Positions 35,959 through 44,918 of a DNA stretch of 64,000 nt are shown here, one piece after another (within the stretch, counting starts at the first letter, position 1; every line of letters begins with the position of its first letter). Source of the stretch: Chlamydiota bacterium (lineage in GTDB: Bacteria > Chlamydiota > Chlamydiia > Chlamydiales > Rhabdochlamydiaceae). The notes under the pieces were generated by a model. It did no database searches and was not told the origin of the DNA. It was given only the letters and a program-made list of their open reading frames with translations. Made by a program: the position numbers and the translations under genes. The DNA lies in contig JABDCS010000004.1 in assembly GCA_013288005.1 (NCBI GenBank), positions 39,956 to 103,955 on the forward strand. The letters run 5' to 3'.

Positions 35959-36002
35959 TCTTAGGGTTTGTTGAACTCTCATTATTACGATCAGGACTGA
36001 CT

Positions 36003-36917
36003 ATGAATAGAGTTACAGGGTTTCTTTTATCCATTCTCGCACTTCCTTTTCTTTTACAGGCTAAAGTCTACGACTGTTTCCCTTTTTTTAACGAACTTGA
36101 ACTTCTGGAGATGCGTTTTGAAGAGCTCGATGAAATTGTCGATTACTTTGTTCTTGTCGAATCCATAGAGACGCAACGAGGCGATTCAAAGCATTTGTAC
36201 TTTAAAGAAAATCAACATCGCTTTAAAAAATATTTGCCTAAGATCATTCATGTAATGGTAGAGGAACGGCATCCAGAGATGGGGTTGTGGGAGAGAGAGA
36301 ATTTTCAGCGCAATTGCATTATGCGCGGCCTCAAGAATTGTCATAAATCGGATGTCATTTTAATTTCGGATTTGGATGAAATTCCTCGAGCAAGTGTGAT
36401 TAAGAAACTTGCCCCTTTACTCGCATCGGCAAAACCCGTCTCTTTTGCAGAAAGTCCTTCTTTCCGTTCAGGTAAAAATCAGTCAAAATTCCAAAAGAAA
36501 TATGCGCAAATGGGGACATATGCCTTACAAATGGGAAATTATTATTACCAGCTCAACCGTCAAATCGATAATGTTGGAGAGGATGGTTGGCATAACCGGA
36601 TCTGGTGTGGAACTGTTATAATGCCCTACGCAAAATTGATGCAAAAAACTCCACAATATTTCCGAAATAAAAAAGACAAGCTCCCCAAAATCAGCCAAGC
36701 TGGTTGGCATTTTTCATGGATGGGAGGGAGAGAAAAAATTCGCCTAAAGTTATCGAGTATTGTGGAAGGGAGAGATAAAGCAGAAGTCATGACGGATGAA
36801 GAGATCGATCGGTGGCTCGCCCGCCACCCCCCTGTCCCTATTGATGACTCATTTCCTGACTATGTTCACAAAAACATCATCCACTTAAAAGAAATTGGAT
36901 TCGTTGCAGAAAAGTAG
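36003..36917 (+). CDS. Glycosyltransferase family 17 protein
   Basis: Protein of 304 residues of the GT17 family, typified by the eukaryotic bisecting beta-1,4-N-acetylglucosaminyltransferase MGAT3. Diagnostic segments: KVYDCFPFFNELELLEMRFE, VDYFVLVESIETQRG, LYFKENQHRFKKYLPKIIH, WERENFQRNCIMRGL and VILISDLDEIPRA (DxD-like metal site). An N-terminal apolar segment (VTGFLLSILALPFLLQA, residues 4-20) looks like a Sec signal peptide, so the protein may act outside the cytoplasm or be secreted. No glycan locus surrounds it. The acceptor is unknown. Confidence 0.85.
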   Translation: MNRVTGFLLSILALPFLLQAKVYDCFPFFNELELLEMRFEELDEIVDYFVLVESIETQRGDSKHLYFKENQHRFKKYLPKIIHVMVEERHPEMGLWERENFQRNCIMRGLKNCHKSDVILISDLDEIPRASVIKKLAPLLASAKPVSFAESPSFRSGKNQSKFQKKYAQMGTYALQMGNYYYQLNRQIDNVGEDGWHNRIWCGTVIMPYAKLMQKTPQYFRNKKDKLPKISQAGWHFSWMGGREKIRLKLSSIVEGRDKAEVMTDEEIDRWLARHPPVPIDDSFPDYVHKNIIHLKEIGFVAEK

Positions 36918-37020
36918 GAAACTCCCCGTTTTGTTTAAGATTTTCTAACGTAGATTTTCATTTGCAGCTTTTAATCTACAAGATGCTATCTAGAAAAGAG
37001 CCGCCTGTAGGTATAGCGAT

Positions 37021-38040
37021 ATGCATTTTTCTAAGAAAAACCGCGCCTATACAATCAATGGGATTCTTTTTGTCGCCCTATTTGCCTTTTCAAGCTTGTA
37101 CTTGTCTTCGCTCCCTTTTCTGATGGAGTATGGCATCAGTTCTTTGATGATCGCTATTATCCTGGGGATTTTTTACGGCAATACTTTACATCATCGTCTA
37201 CCTAAAGAATGGGCGCCGGGTATCCGTTTTTGCTCTAAACAGCTCTTACGTCTAGCCATTATTTTATACGGTTTTAGAGTGAGTTTTCAGCAAATCATGA
37301 TGGTGGGATTGCAGGGGCTTCTACTAGATATTTTCATTGTGAGTTCCACATTAACTTTGGGCACCTGGTTAGGCAAAAAGGTATTCAAATTAGATCGTGA
37401 TTTATCCTTATTAGTAAGTTCTGGATCGGCCATTTGCGGAGCCGCCGCTGTATTAGCTGTAGAGGATGTAATCAAAAGTGAAGCCTACAAAGCGACCATT
37501 GCCATTGCTACGGTTGTGTTGTTCGGAACCTTATCTATGTTTCTATTTCCCTTATTGCAACATGGAAATATCTTCGGATTTAACGATACGCAATATGGTC
37601 TTTTCGCTGGAGCTAGTATTCATGAAGTAGCTCAAGTCGTCGTGGCGGGGGCTAATGTCAGTCAAGAGGCAGCTGTTATCGCGGTTATAGTTAAGATGAC
37701 ACGTGTATTACTCCTTGTCCCGGTCTTGCTTGTAGTTTCTATGATTGCGCGACCCGTAATCCAATCTGTGTCTAAGAAATCCCGTCTTGTTATTCCTTGG
37801 TTCGCTCTGCTTTTTTTAGTTGTTATTGGGATTCATTCTTTGAATGTAGTACCTGTAGCTGTAGTAGATATTATGAATAAGGTAGATGTCTTACTGCTTA
37901 CGATGGCTATGGGAGCGATTGGTATGGAAACGAATCTCAAGAAGATCAAAGAAGTGGGGATGAAACCTTTCTACTTAGCGACTACGCTGTTTCTTTGGCT
38001 AATAGGAAGTGCTTATGCGATCGTGAATTTGTTCGATTGA
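37021..38040 (+). CDS. YeiH/UPF0324 family putative sulfate exporter
   Basis: Integral membrane protein of 339 residues with about ten segments. The family hallmarks are clear: LAIILYGFRVSFQQI, SSGSAICGAAAVLAVEDVIK, GASIHEVAQVVVAG and AMGAIGMETNLKKIKE. YeiH proteins are annotated as anion (sulfate) exporters on limited evidence. It is 56 bases upstream of an MFS transporter and could be co-transcribed. No ribosome-binding site stands out before the ATG. Confidence 0.85.
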   Translation: MHFSKKNRAYTINGILFVALFAFSSLYLSSLPFLMEYGISSLMIAIILGIFYGNTLHHRLPKEWAPGIRFCSKQLLRLAIILYGFRVSFQQIMMVGLQGLLLDIFIVSSTLTLGTWLGKKVFKLDRDLSLLVSSGSAICGAAAVLAVEDVIKSEAYKATIAIATVVLFGTLSMFLFPLLQHGNIFGFNDTQYGLFAGASIHEVAQVVVAGANVSQEAAVIAVIVKMTRVLLLVPVLLVVSMIARPVIQSVSKKSRLVIPWFALLFLVVIGIHSLNVVPVAVVDIMNKVDVLLLTMAMGAIGMETNLKKIKEVGMKPFYLATTLFLWLIGSAYAIVNLFD

Positions 38041-38096
38041 AAAGCGAGGAAATTCTAATTTATGAATAGCTTCACTAATTAAGAGCTTATCTATTT

Positions 38097-39389
38097 ATGC
38101 ATATATACTTATGGTTTTGTGTTCTCGCTGCTTCTGTAGGAGGCGTGGTTTTTGGCTATCATACTGGCATCATTGCCGGTGCGATGCTATTTATACGAAA
38201 TGAATTTCATCTATCCTCTACGATGCAGGGAGTAACGGTAAGTATCATCCTTTTGGGTGCGTTATGCGGCTCTTTTTTGGCAGGTTTTATAGCAGATCGT
38301 CTGGGTAGAAAAAGAGCCTTTTTCACAGCGGCCCTTCTTTTATTACTGGGTACGAGTATTGCTGTTTTTGCTACTTCAACCACATCTTTGTTACTAGGAA
38401 GGTTCTTGTCGGGTGTGAGCGTAGGGCTTTATTCTGTAGTTACTCCTATGTACTTAAGTGAAATCTCTTCTAAAGAGCGCCGCGGGATGATTGTCGCTTT
38501 TTATCAACTTTCTGTTTCTATTGGTATTCTATTGGCCTATGGAGTTGCCTTGCTTCTTGCACACCAAGAAAATTGGCGTGAAATGCTTGCATGGGGTTTA
38601 GTGCCGGGATTTGTACAGCTTATGGCTCTTCCTTTTCTGGCAGAAAGCCCTCAATGGTTAATGGGTAAGAATCATGTAGAAAAGGGACAAAAAGAAGCAA
38701 AGCGGCTAAAAATTAAAGCAGAAGCTCCGCATTCTTTTCTTCATCCTAAATGGAAAGCCCTGCTAGCACCAGGAGTGCGTTTAGCGTTTATTATTGGAGT
38801 CAGTCTTAGCGCCTTCCAACAATTTTCGGGCATTAATGCAGTCTTTTATTTTGCCCCCCAAATTTTCGAGTTAATCGGCTTGCCTTCTCAAGATGTTACT
38901 CTTACTGCAACTTTGGGACTCGGCACGATTAATCTTTTAACAGCGGCTCTTGCGGTTTGGCTACTCGATCGATGGGGGAGAAAAATTCTTCTTATAGTTG
39001 GGACAAGTGGAATGGCTCTTGCTTTAGGAGCTTTGGCTTGTGGGATGTTTTTTTCCTATCTGGATCTTCATTTACTTTCAGCCATCGCTCTAATGGCCTA
39101 TGTCGTTTTCTTTGGAATAAGTTTGGGCCCCGTGACATGGGTGATTATATCAGAGATTTACCCCCTCAATATCCGGGGAAGGGCAATGAGTATTGCAATC
39201 TTGATCAACTGGTTATCCAATTATCTGATCTCTCTTATTTTTCTCGATCTCGTCGTGTGGGTGGGAGCCGGTGGAGTTTTTGTTCTGTTTATGTGTTTTT
39301 GTTTGTTCGCCCTTTATTTTGTCGCGCGTTGGTTGCCAGAAACTAAAGGCAAGTCCTATGAGGAAATTCAAGGTCTATTTAATCCATGA
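38097..39389 (+). CDS. Sugar porter family MFS transporter
   Basis: Twelve-segment sugar:proton symporter type protein of 430 residues (XylE/GalP/GLUT relatives). Signatures: GFIADRLGRKRAF between segments 2 and 3, GVSVGLYSVVTPMYLSEISS with the ERRG motif after segment 4, AESPQWLM, QQFSGINAVFYFAP, DRWGRKILLIVG, and PETKGKSYEEIQ at the C-terminus. The QQ..GIN..FYF element contacts sugar in the family. Substrate cannot be assigned beyond a hexose or pentose. It is followed by another MFS gene after 26 bases. Confidence 0.9.
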   Translation: MHIYLWFCVLAASVGGVVFGYHTGIIAGAMLFIRNEFHLSSTMQGVTVSIILLGALCGSFLAGFIADRLGRKRAFFTAALLLLLGTSIAVFATSTTSLLLGRFLSGVSVGLYSVVTPMYLSEISSKERRGMIVAFYQLSVSIGILLAYGVALLLAHQENWREMLAWGLVPGFVQLMALPFLAESPQWLMGKNHVEKGQKEAKRLKIKAEAPHSFLHPKWKALLAPGVRLAFIIGVSLSAFQQFSGINAVFYFAPQIFELIGLPSQDVTLTATLGLGTINLLTAALAVWLLDRWGRKILLIVGTSGMALALGALACGMFFSYLDLHLLSAIALMAYVVFFGISLGPVTWVIISEIYPLNIRGRAMSIAILINWLSNYLISLIFLDLVVWVGAGGVFVLFMCFCLFALYFVARWLPETKGKSYEEIQGLFNP

Positions 39390-39415
39390 TGGCGTTCTAA
39401 TGGAGAGCTGGTCCC

Positions 39416-40717
39416 ATGAGTAAAAGGCTACTGATAAAAAAAGATAAAATTCAACATCCCATTCGTGCTTGGGCGATCTGGCTTCTCAGTGCCGTATTTA
39501 TGTTTTATAAGTACGCAATTGAAGTTTCGCCCAGTGTCATGACAACCACCTTAATGAAAACCTTTGCTATTAGCGGTGCTGAGCTCGGAAATTTAGCCGC
39601 TTGTTATTTTTATGCTTATTTACTTTTACAAATTCCTGCAGGGCTGCTTTTAGATAGATTTGGCCCAAGAAAAACCACCACGCTAGCTATCATTCTTTGT
39701 GCATTGGGATGTCTAATTTTTGCAGCTGCAGATTCTCTGATGCTCGCAGGGATTGGCCGCTTTTTGACAGGAGCTGGTGCAGCCTTCGCTGCCGTCAATT
39801 GCCTCAAGCTAATTGCTAATTGGTTTCCTTTCCGCCACTTTGCTTTCATGGCGGGACTTATGATGACAATGGCCATGCTCGGAGCTGTGGGTGGTCAAGC
39901 CCCCTTGGCTGCATTCATACAAAAAATGGAGTGGCGTCATGCTCTTGAGTCGATTGGAATGGCGGGCTTCATTTTGGCTCTTTTGTTTTGGCTTATTGTA
40001 CGGGATCGATCGCCAAGTCATTCAAGAGAAAAGCAACTAACATCTTCAAAAATTTCTCTGTTAGAGAGCGTTAAAAAGGTCTTGAAAAATCCGCAATCTT
40101 GGTGGCTCTCGGTTTACAGTGGTTTTGCTTTTGCTCCAGTAATGGTGTTTGGGGGATTGTGGGGTGTTTCTTTTATAACGCAAGCCTTTACTTTATCCCA
40201 TAATATGGCCGCCCAAATGGTATCTCTGATTTTTATCGGCTTCGCCATTGGTGCACCTCTTTTAGGATGGTTTTCGGATTGGATCGGCCGAAGACGGATT
40301 GTTATGTTATGGGGAACAATTTTTGCTCTTTTTGCTATAACTGGAGTTGTTTATGCTCCAGGAATTTCCGCTTATTCCCTCGCCTTTTTGCTATTCATTT
40401 TCGGATTTTCTATAAGCAGCTTTTTGCTTTGCTTCACAATGATTAGGGAGATTAGTCTGCCTATTCTTGCAGCGACTGCAATTGGATTTATGAATGCATT
40501 TGATGCTTTCCTAGGAGCTTTTTCTGATCCTTTAACAGGAAAGTTTCTCGATTTGACCTGGACAGGAGAATTGTTAGACGGAGCTAGAGTCTTTTCACTC
40601 TCCGCTTATCAGTCAGCTTTTTTGACGCTACCGATTTATCTCATCATCTCCCTTTTCACCCTTATGAAAATCAAAGAAACACACTGTAAGCCTTCCTACC
40701 CCAATTCATTACCTTAA
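39416..40717 (+). CDS. MFS transporter
   Basis: Twelve-segment MFS protein of 433 residues of the type common in intracellular bacteria. The loop motif LLLDRFGPRKTTTLA follows segment 2, RFLTGAGAAFAAVNCLKLIANWF covers segments 4-5, and GWFSDWIGRRRIVMLWG is the equivalent loop in the second half. Asn-Trp-Phe-type features resemble glycerol-3-phosphate/hexose-phosphate and nucleobase carriers, but the substrate is not readable. Probably in one transcript with the sugar porter. Confidence 0.82.
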   Translation: MSKRLLIKKDKIQHPIRAWAIWLLSAVFMFYKYAIEVSPSVMTTTLMKTFAISGAELGNLAACYFYAYLLLQIPAGLLLDRFGPRKTTTLAIILCALGCLIFAAADSLMLAGIGRFLTGAGAAFAAVNCLKLIANWFPFRHFAFMAGLMMTMAMLGAVGGQAPLAAFIQKMEWRHALESIGMAGFILALLFWLIVRDRSPSHSREKQLTSSKISLLESVKKVLKNPQSWWLSVYSGFAFAPVMVFGGLWGVSFITQAFTLSHNMAAQMVSLIFIGFAIGAPLLGWFSDWIGRRRIVMLWGTIFALFAITGVVYAPGISAYSLAFLLFIFGFSISSFLLCFTMIREISLPILAATAIGFMNAFDAFLGAFSDPLTGKFLDLTWTGELLDGARVFSLSAYQSAFLTLPIYLIISLFTLMKIKETHCKPSYPNSLP

Positions 40718-40807
40718 AAGTAAGAGAAACCAAGCTCGCTTTAAAAAGCCTAAATGATTGAAACTGCCATTTTTTAGTCACAAGTACAATAATTTGTGGA
40801 GGGTGGT

Positions 40808-41788
40808 ATGAAGGCGATTTCAGTTCATGAATATGGCGGTCCCGAAGTTCTTCAATATGAAGATAAGGAATTGAAAAAACCCGGTCCAGGTCAGGTTCTT
40901 CTTCAAATAAAAGCGATTGGAGTCAACTTCGTCGATATCTATTTCCGTAAAGGCTATTACCCTTCGGACAGACCCTATACACCTGGCTGGGAAGGCTCTG
41001 GCATTGTGGAAGCAGTGGGGGAGGGAGTTTTAGCTGTTGGAGTGGGTGATCGAGTCGCTTTTGTGCAAGCATGTGGCTCGTACGCAGAAAACTGTCTCGT
41101 AGAAGCTGATCGCCTCATTCCCTTACCTGATGATCTGTCTTTTGAACAAGGTGCAGCCTTCCCTCTACAAGGAATGACTGCTCATTATCTTCTCCATGAA
41201 TTTCGCCAACCCAAAGCGGGAGACGTTGTATTGATACATGCTGCAGCAGGAGGTATGGGTCTTCTTCTCGTGCAATGGGCAAAGCAATTAGGGGCCCAAG
41301 TATTTGGAACAGTTTCGACTAAAGAAAAAGCGAAACTGGCAAAAGAAGCGGGAGCGGAAAAAGTTATTCTTTACACAGAAAAGGACTTCGCCCAAGAAAT
41401 TAAAAGCTTCACGAATGATCATGGAGCCGATCTTATTTTAGATGGTGTAGGCAAAACAACCTTTCAGGGGAATTTGGAGGCAGCTGCAATAAGAGGCGAT
41501 ATTGTTATTTATGGCGCCGCCAGCGGGCCAGCAGATCCTATTCAACCTAATTCTTTAATGGCCCGTTCCCTATCTATTCATGGCGGACATCTCAACAATT
41601 TTACTCTGACAAGAGAAGAAATGTTAGGTCGTGCCAAGAGTGTAATGGCAGGCCTACGACAGGGTTGGCTTACATTGAAGATCGATCATGTGTTACCACT
41701 TTCCCAGGCTAGCGAAGCCCACCGTCTTCTGGAGAATCGTCAAACATCCGGTAAAATCATTCTAACAACGGAAAATTCAAATAAATAA
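40808..41788 (+). CDS. NADPH:quinone oxidoreductase (zeta-crystallin type)
   Basis: Medium-chain dehydrogenase/reductase of 326 residues lacking zinc ligands. The ATG at 40808 has a GGAGGGTGG site; the GTG at 40796 is rejected. The N-terminal GroES-like domain contains KAISVHEYGGPEVLQYED and GVNFVDIYFRKGYYP. The Rossmann loop is HAAAGGMGLLLVQWAKQLGA (AxxGxxG), followed by GADLILDGVGKTTFQ. It would reduce quinones with NADPH in one-electron steps and may help redox defence. Confidence 0.88.
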   Translation: MKAISVHEYGGPEVLQYEDKELKKPGPGQVLLQIKAIGVNFVDIYFRKGYYPSDRPYTPGWEGSGIVEAVGEGVLAVGVGDRVAFVQACGSYAENCLVEADRLIPLPDDLSFEQGAAFPLQGMTAHYLLHEFRQPKAGDVVLIHAAAGGMGLLLVQWAKQLGAQVFGTVSTKEKAKLAKEAGAEKVILYTEKDFAQEIKSFTNDHGADLILDGVGKTTFQGNLEAAAIRGDIVIYGAASGPADPIQPNSLMARSLSIHGGHLNNFTLTREEMLGRAKSVMAGLRQGWLTLKIDHVLPLSQASEAHRLLENRQTSGKIILTTENSNK

Positions 41789-41894
41789 TAGTTGTCTTTC
41801 AGATCTAGATTTTGTTATTTCTTCAAATTAGGTCTCTTAAGAATTTTTATTTTCAAAAAGAGCCTATTCAAGAAATAATGAAGGGGGAGTTGTT

Positions 41895-42203
41895 ATGGTT
41901 ACAATCAAAAATAGCGTTTTTTTATTAGGGTTAGCTCTTTTAGGGGCATGTTCTCCTAATAGCAACGACAGTCCAAGTGGCAAGCAATGTGGAACAAAAG
42001 AATCCTGCCTTTCCGACCCTAATTGCCAATGCTGGTGTTCGCAAATATGCAATTTTAGAAATAAAAAAAACACGGATAGACCAGTCTACATTACTGATGA
42101 TGCCAATGGTAAATATTGCTATTGCAAACAGTGGGATTACGACAATTATACAAATAATTGTGTAGATAAAAAAAATCCCAAAGTTCTCGAACCGCAAGAA
42201 TAG
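41895..42203 (+). CDS. Small cysteine-rich lipoprotein
   Basis: Protein of 102 residues with a perfect lipobox: SVFLLGLALLGAC, lipidated Cys19. The mature chain is short and polar with nine further cysteines, including CGTKESC, CQCWCSQIC and YCYC. It has a strong ribosome-binding site (AGGGGGAG) and its own terminator, so it is a single-gene unit. Size, lipidation and Cys content resemble OmcA, the small cysteine-rich lipoprotein of the chlamydial outer-membrane complex, but the sequence does not align convincingly; a functional analogue is inferred. Confidence 0.75.
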   Translation: MVTIKNSVFLLGLALLGACSPNSNDSPSGKQCGTKESCLSDPNCQCWCSQICNFRNKKNTDRPVYITDDANGKYCYCKQWDYDNYTNNCVDKKNPKVLEPQE

Positions 42204-42224
42204 AGCTTTTTTTCTTACCCTTAG

Positions 42225-42269
42225 AGGGTGTTTAGCGAAAATTTTTTTGAGCCGATTAAACACCCTTTT
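42225..42269 (+). terminator. Inverted repeat/terminator after the cysteine-rich lipoprotein gene
   Basis: AGGGTGTTTA (42225-42234) and TAAACACCCT (42257-42266) form a perfect 10-bp stem with a 22-base loop, followed by TTT. The arms carry the recurring AGAGGGTGT word. Confidence 0.6.
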
Positions 42270-42349
42270 AAAATCCCTTTTGTTCTTTTTTTCTCTCCCT
42301 TGCTATTCTGTATTCTGTAAAAACATTTCAGAGCGGATGCAGGCTATAT

Positions 42350-43489
42350 ATGAAAAAACTCGCGATTTTGGGAAGTACGGGATCGATCGGTCGCAATACC
42401 CTTCTTATTTCGGAACACCTTGGCCCCGAAGCTGTGCAGGTTGTGGCTTTAGCTGCCCATTCTAATATCGATCTCCTTGAACAACAAGCCCGCCAGTGGC
42501 ACCCAAAGCTTATCGCGGTTTATGATCCTATCAAAGCGCATGAACTCCGTTTGCGATTGCCTAATATACCCATCATCCCTGGAATGGAAGGTCTCAAAGC
42601 TGTAGCTACCCACACCGATGCAAATTTTGTAATTTCGGCAATGAACGGGGCCATTGGTTTAGCCCCTACAATTGAAGCCATAAATGCTAAAAAAACAATT
42701 GGTTTTGCCAATAAGGAAGTGTTGGTTTCAGGGGGTGCGCTCGTCATGTCCCTTGTAGAGAAGAATAATGTCTCTCTAATTCCTATCGATAGCGAATTAA
42801 CCGCCATTTTCCAATGCCTCAACGGGGAGCCAGCTAAAAACATCCAAAGATTAATCATCACAGCTTCAGGGGGTCCTTTTCGCAACTATACATCCGAACA
42901 GTTGGATGATGTAGGGCTTGAACATGCTTTGAATCATCCCAACTTTCGCATGGGACCTAAAGTGACGATTGATTCTTCTACTTTAATGAATAAAGGGTTG
43001 GAAATGATTGAGTCTCATTGGCTCTTTGGAGTTCCTATCTCGCAGATCGAAGTGGTGATCCATCCACAACAAATTATTCATGGAATGGTCGAGTTCAATG
43101 ACAACTCTATTCTAGCTCATTGCTGCGAACCCGACATGCGGGTGCCTATTCAATATGCCCTAACCTATCCAGAACGAGCTCGTGGAATGCTCACGCCTTT
43201 TGACTTTGTCAAAAATCAAACTTGGCAATTTATTCTTCCTGATAGAAAAAAATTTCGTTGTTTAGATCTAGCCTATCAGGCAATCCAGCAAGGGGGAAGT
43301 TTTCCCTGTTATATGAATGCGGCTAATGAGGTGCTGGTCAATCGTTTTCTCAATCGACAACTGAGATGGAAGGAGATCGCTAGTCACTTAGAACGATTGA
43401 TGGACGCCCACAATAAAGTGACCATTTCTTCTCTAGAAGATCTGTTTGCAGTTGACGATAAGGCGCGAATGGAAGCTTCAGCTCTCTGA
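42350..43489 (+). CDS. dxr: 1-deoxy-D-xylulose-5-phosphate reductoisomerase
   Basis: MEP-pathway enzyme converting DXP to MEP with NADPH, 379 residues. LAILGSTGSIGRNTLLI is the nucleotide-binding loop, ANKEVLVSGGALVM and the metal site DSELTAIFQCL follow, then TASGGPF and WRMGPK-type segment FRMGPKVTIDSSTLMNKGLE, HPQQIIHGMVEF. All catalytic signatures are present. The stop overlaps copy C of the dispersed repeat. Isoprenoids feed lipid carriers for the peptidoglycan and LPS steps encoded elsewhere. Confidence 0.95.
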   Translation: MKKLAILGSTGSIGRNTLLISEHLGPEAVQVVALAAHSNIDLLEQQARQWHPKLIAVYDPIKAHELRLRLPNIPIIPGMEGLKAVATHTDANFVISAMNGAIGLAPTIEAINAKKTIGFANKEVLVSGGALVMSLVEKNNVSLIPIDSELTAIFQCLNGEPAKNIQRLIITASGGPFRNYTSEQLDDVGLEHALNHPNFRMGPKVTIDSSTLMNKGLEMIESHWLFGVPISQIEVVIHPQQIIHGMVEFNDNSILAHCCEPDMRVPIQYALTYPERARGMLTPFDFVKNQTWQFILPDRKKFRCLDLAYQAIQQGGSFPCYMNAANEVLVNRFLNRQLRWKEIASHLERLMDAHNKVTISSLEDLFAVDDKARMEASAL

Positions 43490-43524
43490 AAATCGAGATA
43501 AATTTGCTTTTGATGCACGGTCTT
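43487..43524 (+). repeat. Dispersed 38-bp intergenic repeat, copy C
   Basis: TGAAAATCGAGATAAATTTG, then CTTTTGATGCACGGTCTT. It begins at the dxr stop codon and has the same orientation. Confidence 0.7.
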
Positions 43525-43545
43525 TGACCTTATACTTGATGATAA

Positions 43546-44013
43546 TCAGCGGGAACTATTTTTTTTCTCTTTTAAAGCATTCCTTTTTTTGGTTTTGATT
43601 TTCTTTTCAAGATGGAGAATATAAGCTTCTCTTAACTTCCTAAATTCATTATCTAATTCATCCATTTCTTCATCACTTTGCTCTTCTATTTCCATTAAAC
43701 TGTCGCGCGTATTTTTAGAGCCTAGCAACAATTCATTTAACTTAAGATGAATAGAGCGAGCGTTTCTGTTTTGAGTGTTTTGAATTAAAATAACCATCAG
43801 AAAAGTAATGATCGTTGTAGCTGTATTGATCACCAGCTGCCAAGTATTATCAAAATCAAAAAAGAAGCCCGAAAATGCCCAAACAAAAATCAACACTATC
43901 GCTAAACAAAAAATCAAAGAAGATCCCATGAAGCGCGATGACCATTCGGCCAATGCACGAAATAGGGGGATTGATTTAGGTTTTGTAGTGTTTTGAGGAG
44001 ATTGCAATGACAT
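43546..44013 (-). CDS. Low-affinity iron permease family membrane protein
   Basis: Protein of 155 residues from the ATG at 44013, which has AGGCGGTGG upstream; a GTG six bases earlier is the alternative. Two membrane segments (SSLIFCLAIVLIFVWAFSGFF and VINTATTIITFLMVILI) are followed by QNTQNRNARSIHLKLNELL, the hallmark of the low-affinity iron permease/DUF family (Fet4-like N-terminal region). The C-terminal third is a charged helix (EEMDELDNEFRKLREAYILH). Bacterial members are short and their transport role is unproven. Confidence 0.8.
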   Translation of the reverse strand: MSLQSPQNTTKPKSIPLFRALAEWSSRFMGSSLIFCLAIVLIFVWAFSGFFFDFDNTWQLVINTATTIITFLMVILIQNTQNRNARSIHLKLNELLLGSKNTRDSLMEIEEQSDEEMDELDNEFRKLREAYILHLEKKIKTKKRNALKEKKNSSR

Positions 44014-44135
44014 ATCCACCGCCTGTTAGAATACACTCTAATAGTCCATTTTTTGAACATTAGCCGAAGTGCGCCTATTTTGCAAAATTGGATAATTCTG
44101 CAAATATTGGTGAATTGACGTTAGGAGTTTTTTGT

Positions 44136-44918
44136 TTACTGCAGACGGGCAAGCCCTTTATTCCGGCTTTTCTTGAACATGGTCGTGAAAAGCATAATAG
44201 CGAAACCAAGCAAGAAGATGTTAAGAACAAAGCTTATCCAAAAGTAATCGATAGGAAAAGTGCCAGTAGCAAGGACAATACGCATGCCCTCGAAAATGTA
44301 AGTTGAAGGCAAGCACCAGGCGATGCTTTGAGCCCAGCCTGGAAGAATAGCAACAGGATAAAAAACAGCACTAAAAGGCGCAAAGACGAAACCTATCATC
44401 CAAGCTATGGCTTCTACTTGGTGTCCCCAATAAATAATAGCGCTGGAGGCGATGTAGCCGAGTGACCATCCAAACATCAGAAGCAAAGCAGCAAAAGGTA
44501 AAAAGGCCCATCCAACGGTAAATACATTGAGGGAGTAGAGAACGTAAACAGCCAGAGCCCCAAAACTGACGGTGATAACGAGTTTACACAGGCACAATAA
44601 AATAATACCCGCCATCCACTCGCTAAGCTTTAGTGGAGTGGAAAAGAGATTGACCAGGTTGCGATGCCAAAATTCCTGTAACAGGCTAATCGAAACATCG
44701 ACAGAACCGCGCCATGTGATTTGCCAAAAAATTAAACCCGTTAAGAGAATTAAAGAGAGATCGGAAGTCTTGGCGTAGGTTTGGATCCACACCGAAGTTA
44801 ACCCCCATAAAAGGATATCGATTAGAGGCCAGTAAAAGAGATCGGATAATTGCTGGGGGCCTTTTTTAAGTACGTAAAAATAACGAAAAAAAACGCCTGA
44901 AATTCTTCTAATATTCAT
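44136..44918 (-). CDS. ABC-2 type transporter permease
   Basis: Membrane subunit of an exporter, 260 residues, six segments. FYWPLIDILLWGLTSVWIQ, LLTGLIFWQITWRG, RNLVNLFSTPLKLSEWMAG and the late PVAILPGWAQSIAWCLPSTYIFEGMR are typical ABC-2 features (the last motif is the 'P...lp.........nP......r' region). Its ATG overlaps the stop of the ATPase gene (ATGA). Cargo unknown; drug, lipid or polysaccharide export are possible. Confidence 0.87.
   Translation of the reverse strand: MNIRRISGVFFRYFYVLKKGPQQLSDLFYWPLIDILLWGLTSVWIQTYAKTSDLSLILLTGLIFWQITWRGSVDVSISLLQEFWHRNLVNLFSTPLKLSEWMAGIILLCLCKLVITVSFGALAVYVLYSLNVFTVGWAFLPFAALLLMFGWSLGYIASSAIIYWGHQVEAIAWMIGFVFAPFSAVFYPVAILPGWAQSIAWCLPSTYIFEGMRIVLATGTFPIDYFWISFVLNIFLLGFAIMLFTTMFKKSRNKGLARLQ

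Noticed and set aside
44088..44306. 72-residue plus-strand frame.
   Set aside because: Mostly antisense to the ABC permease gene with no independent support.
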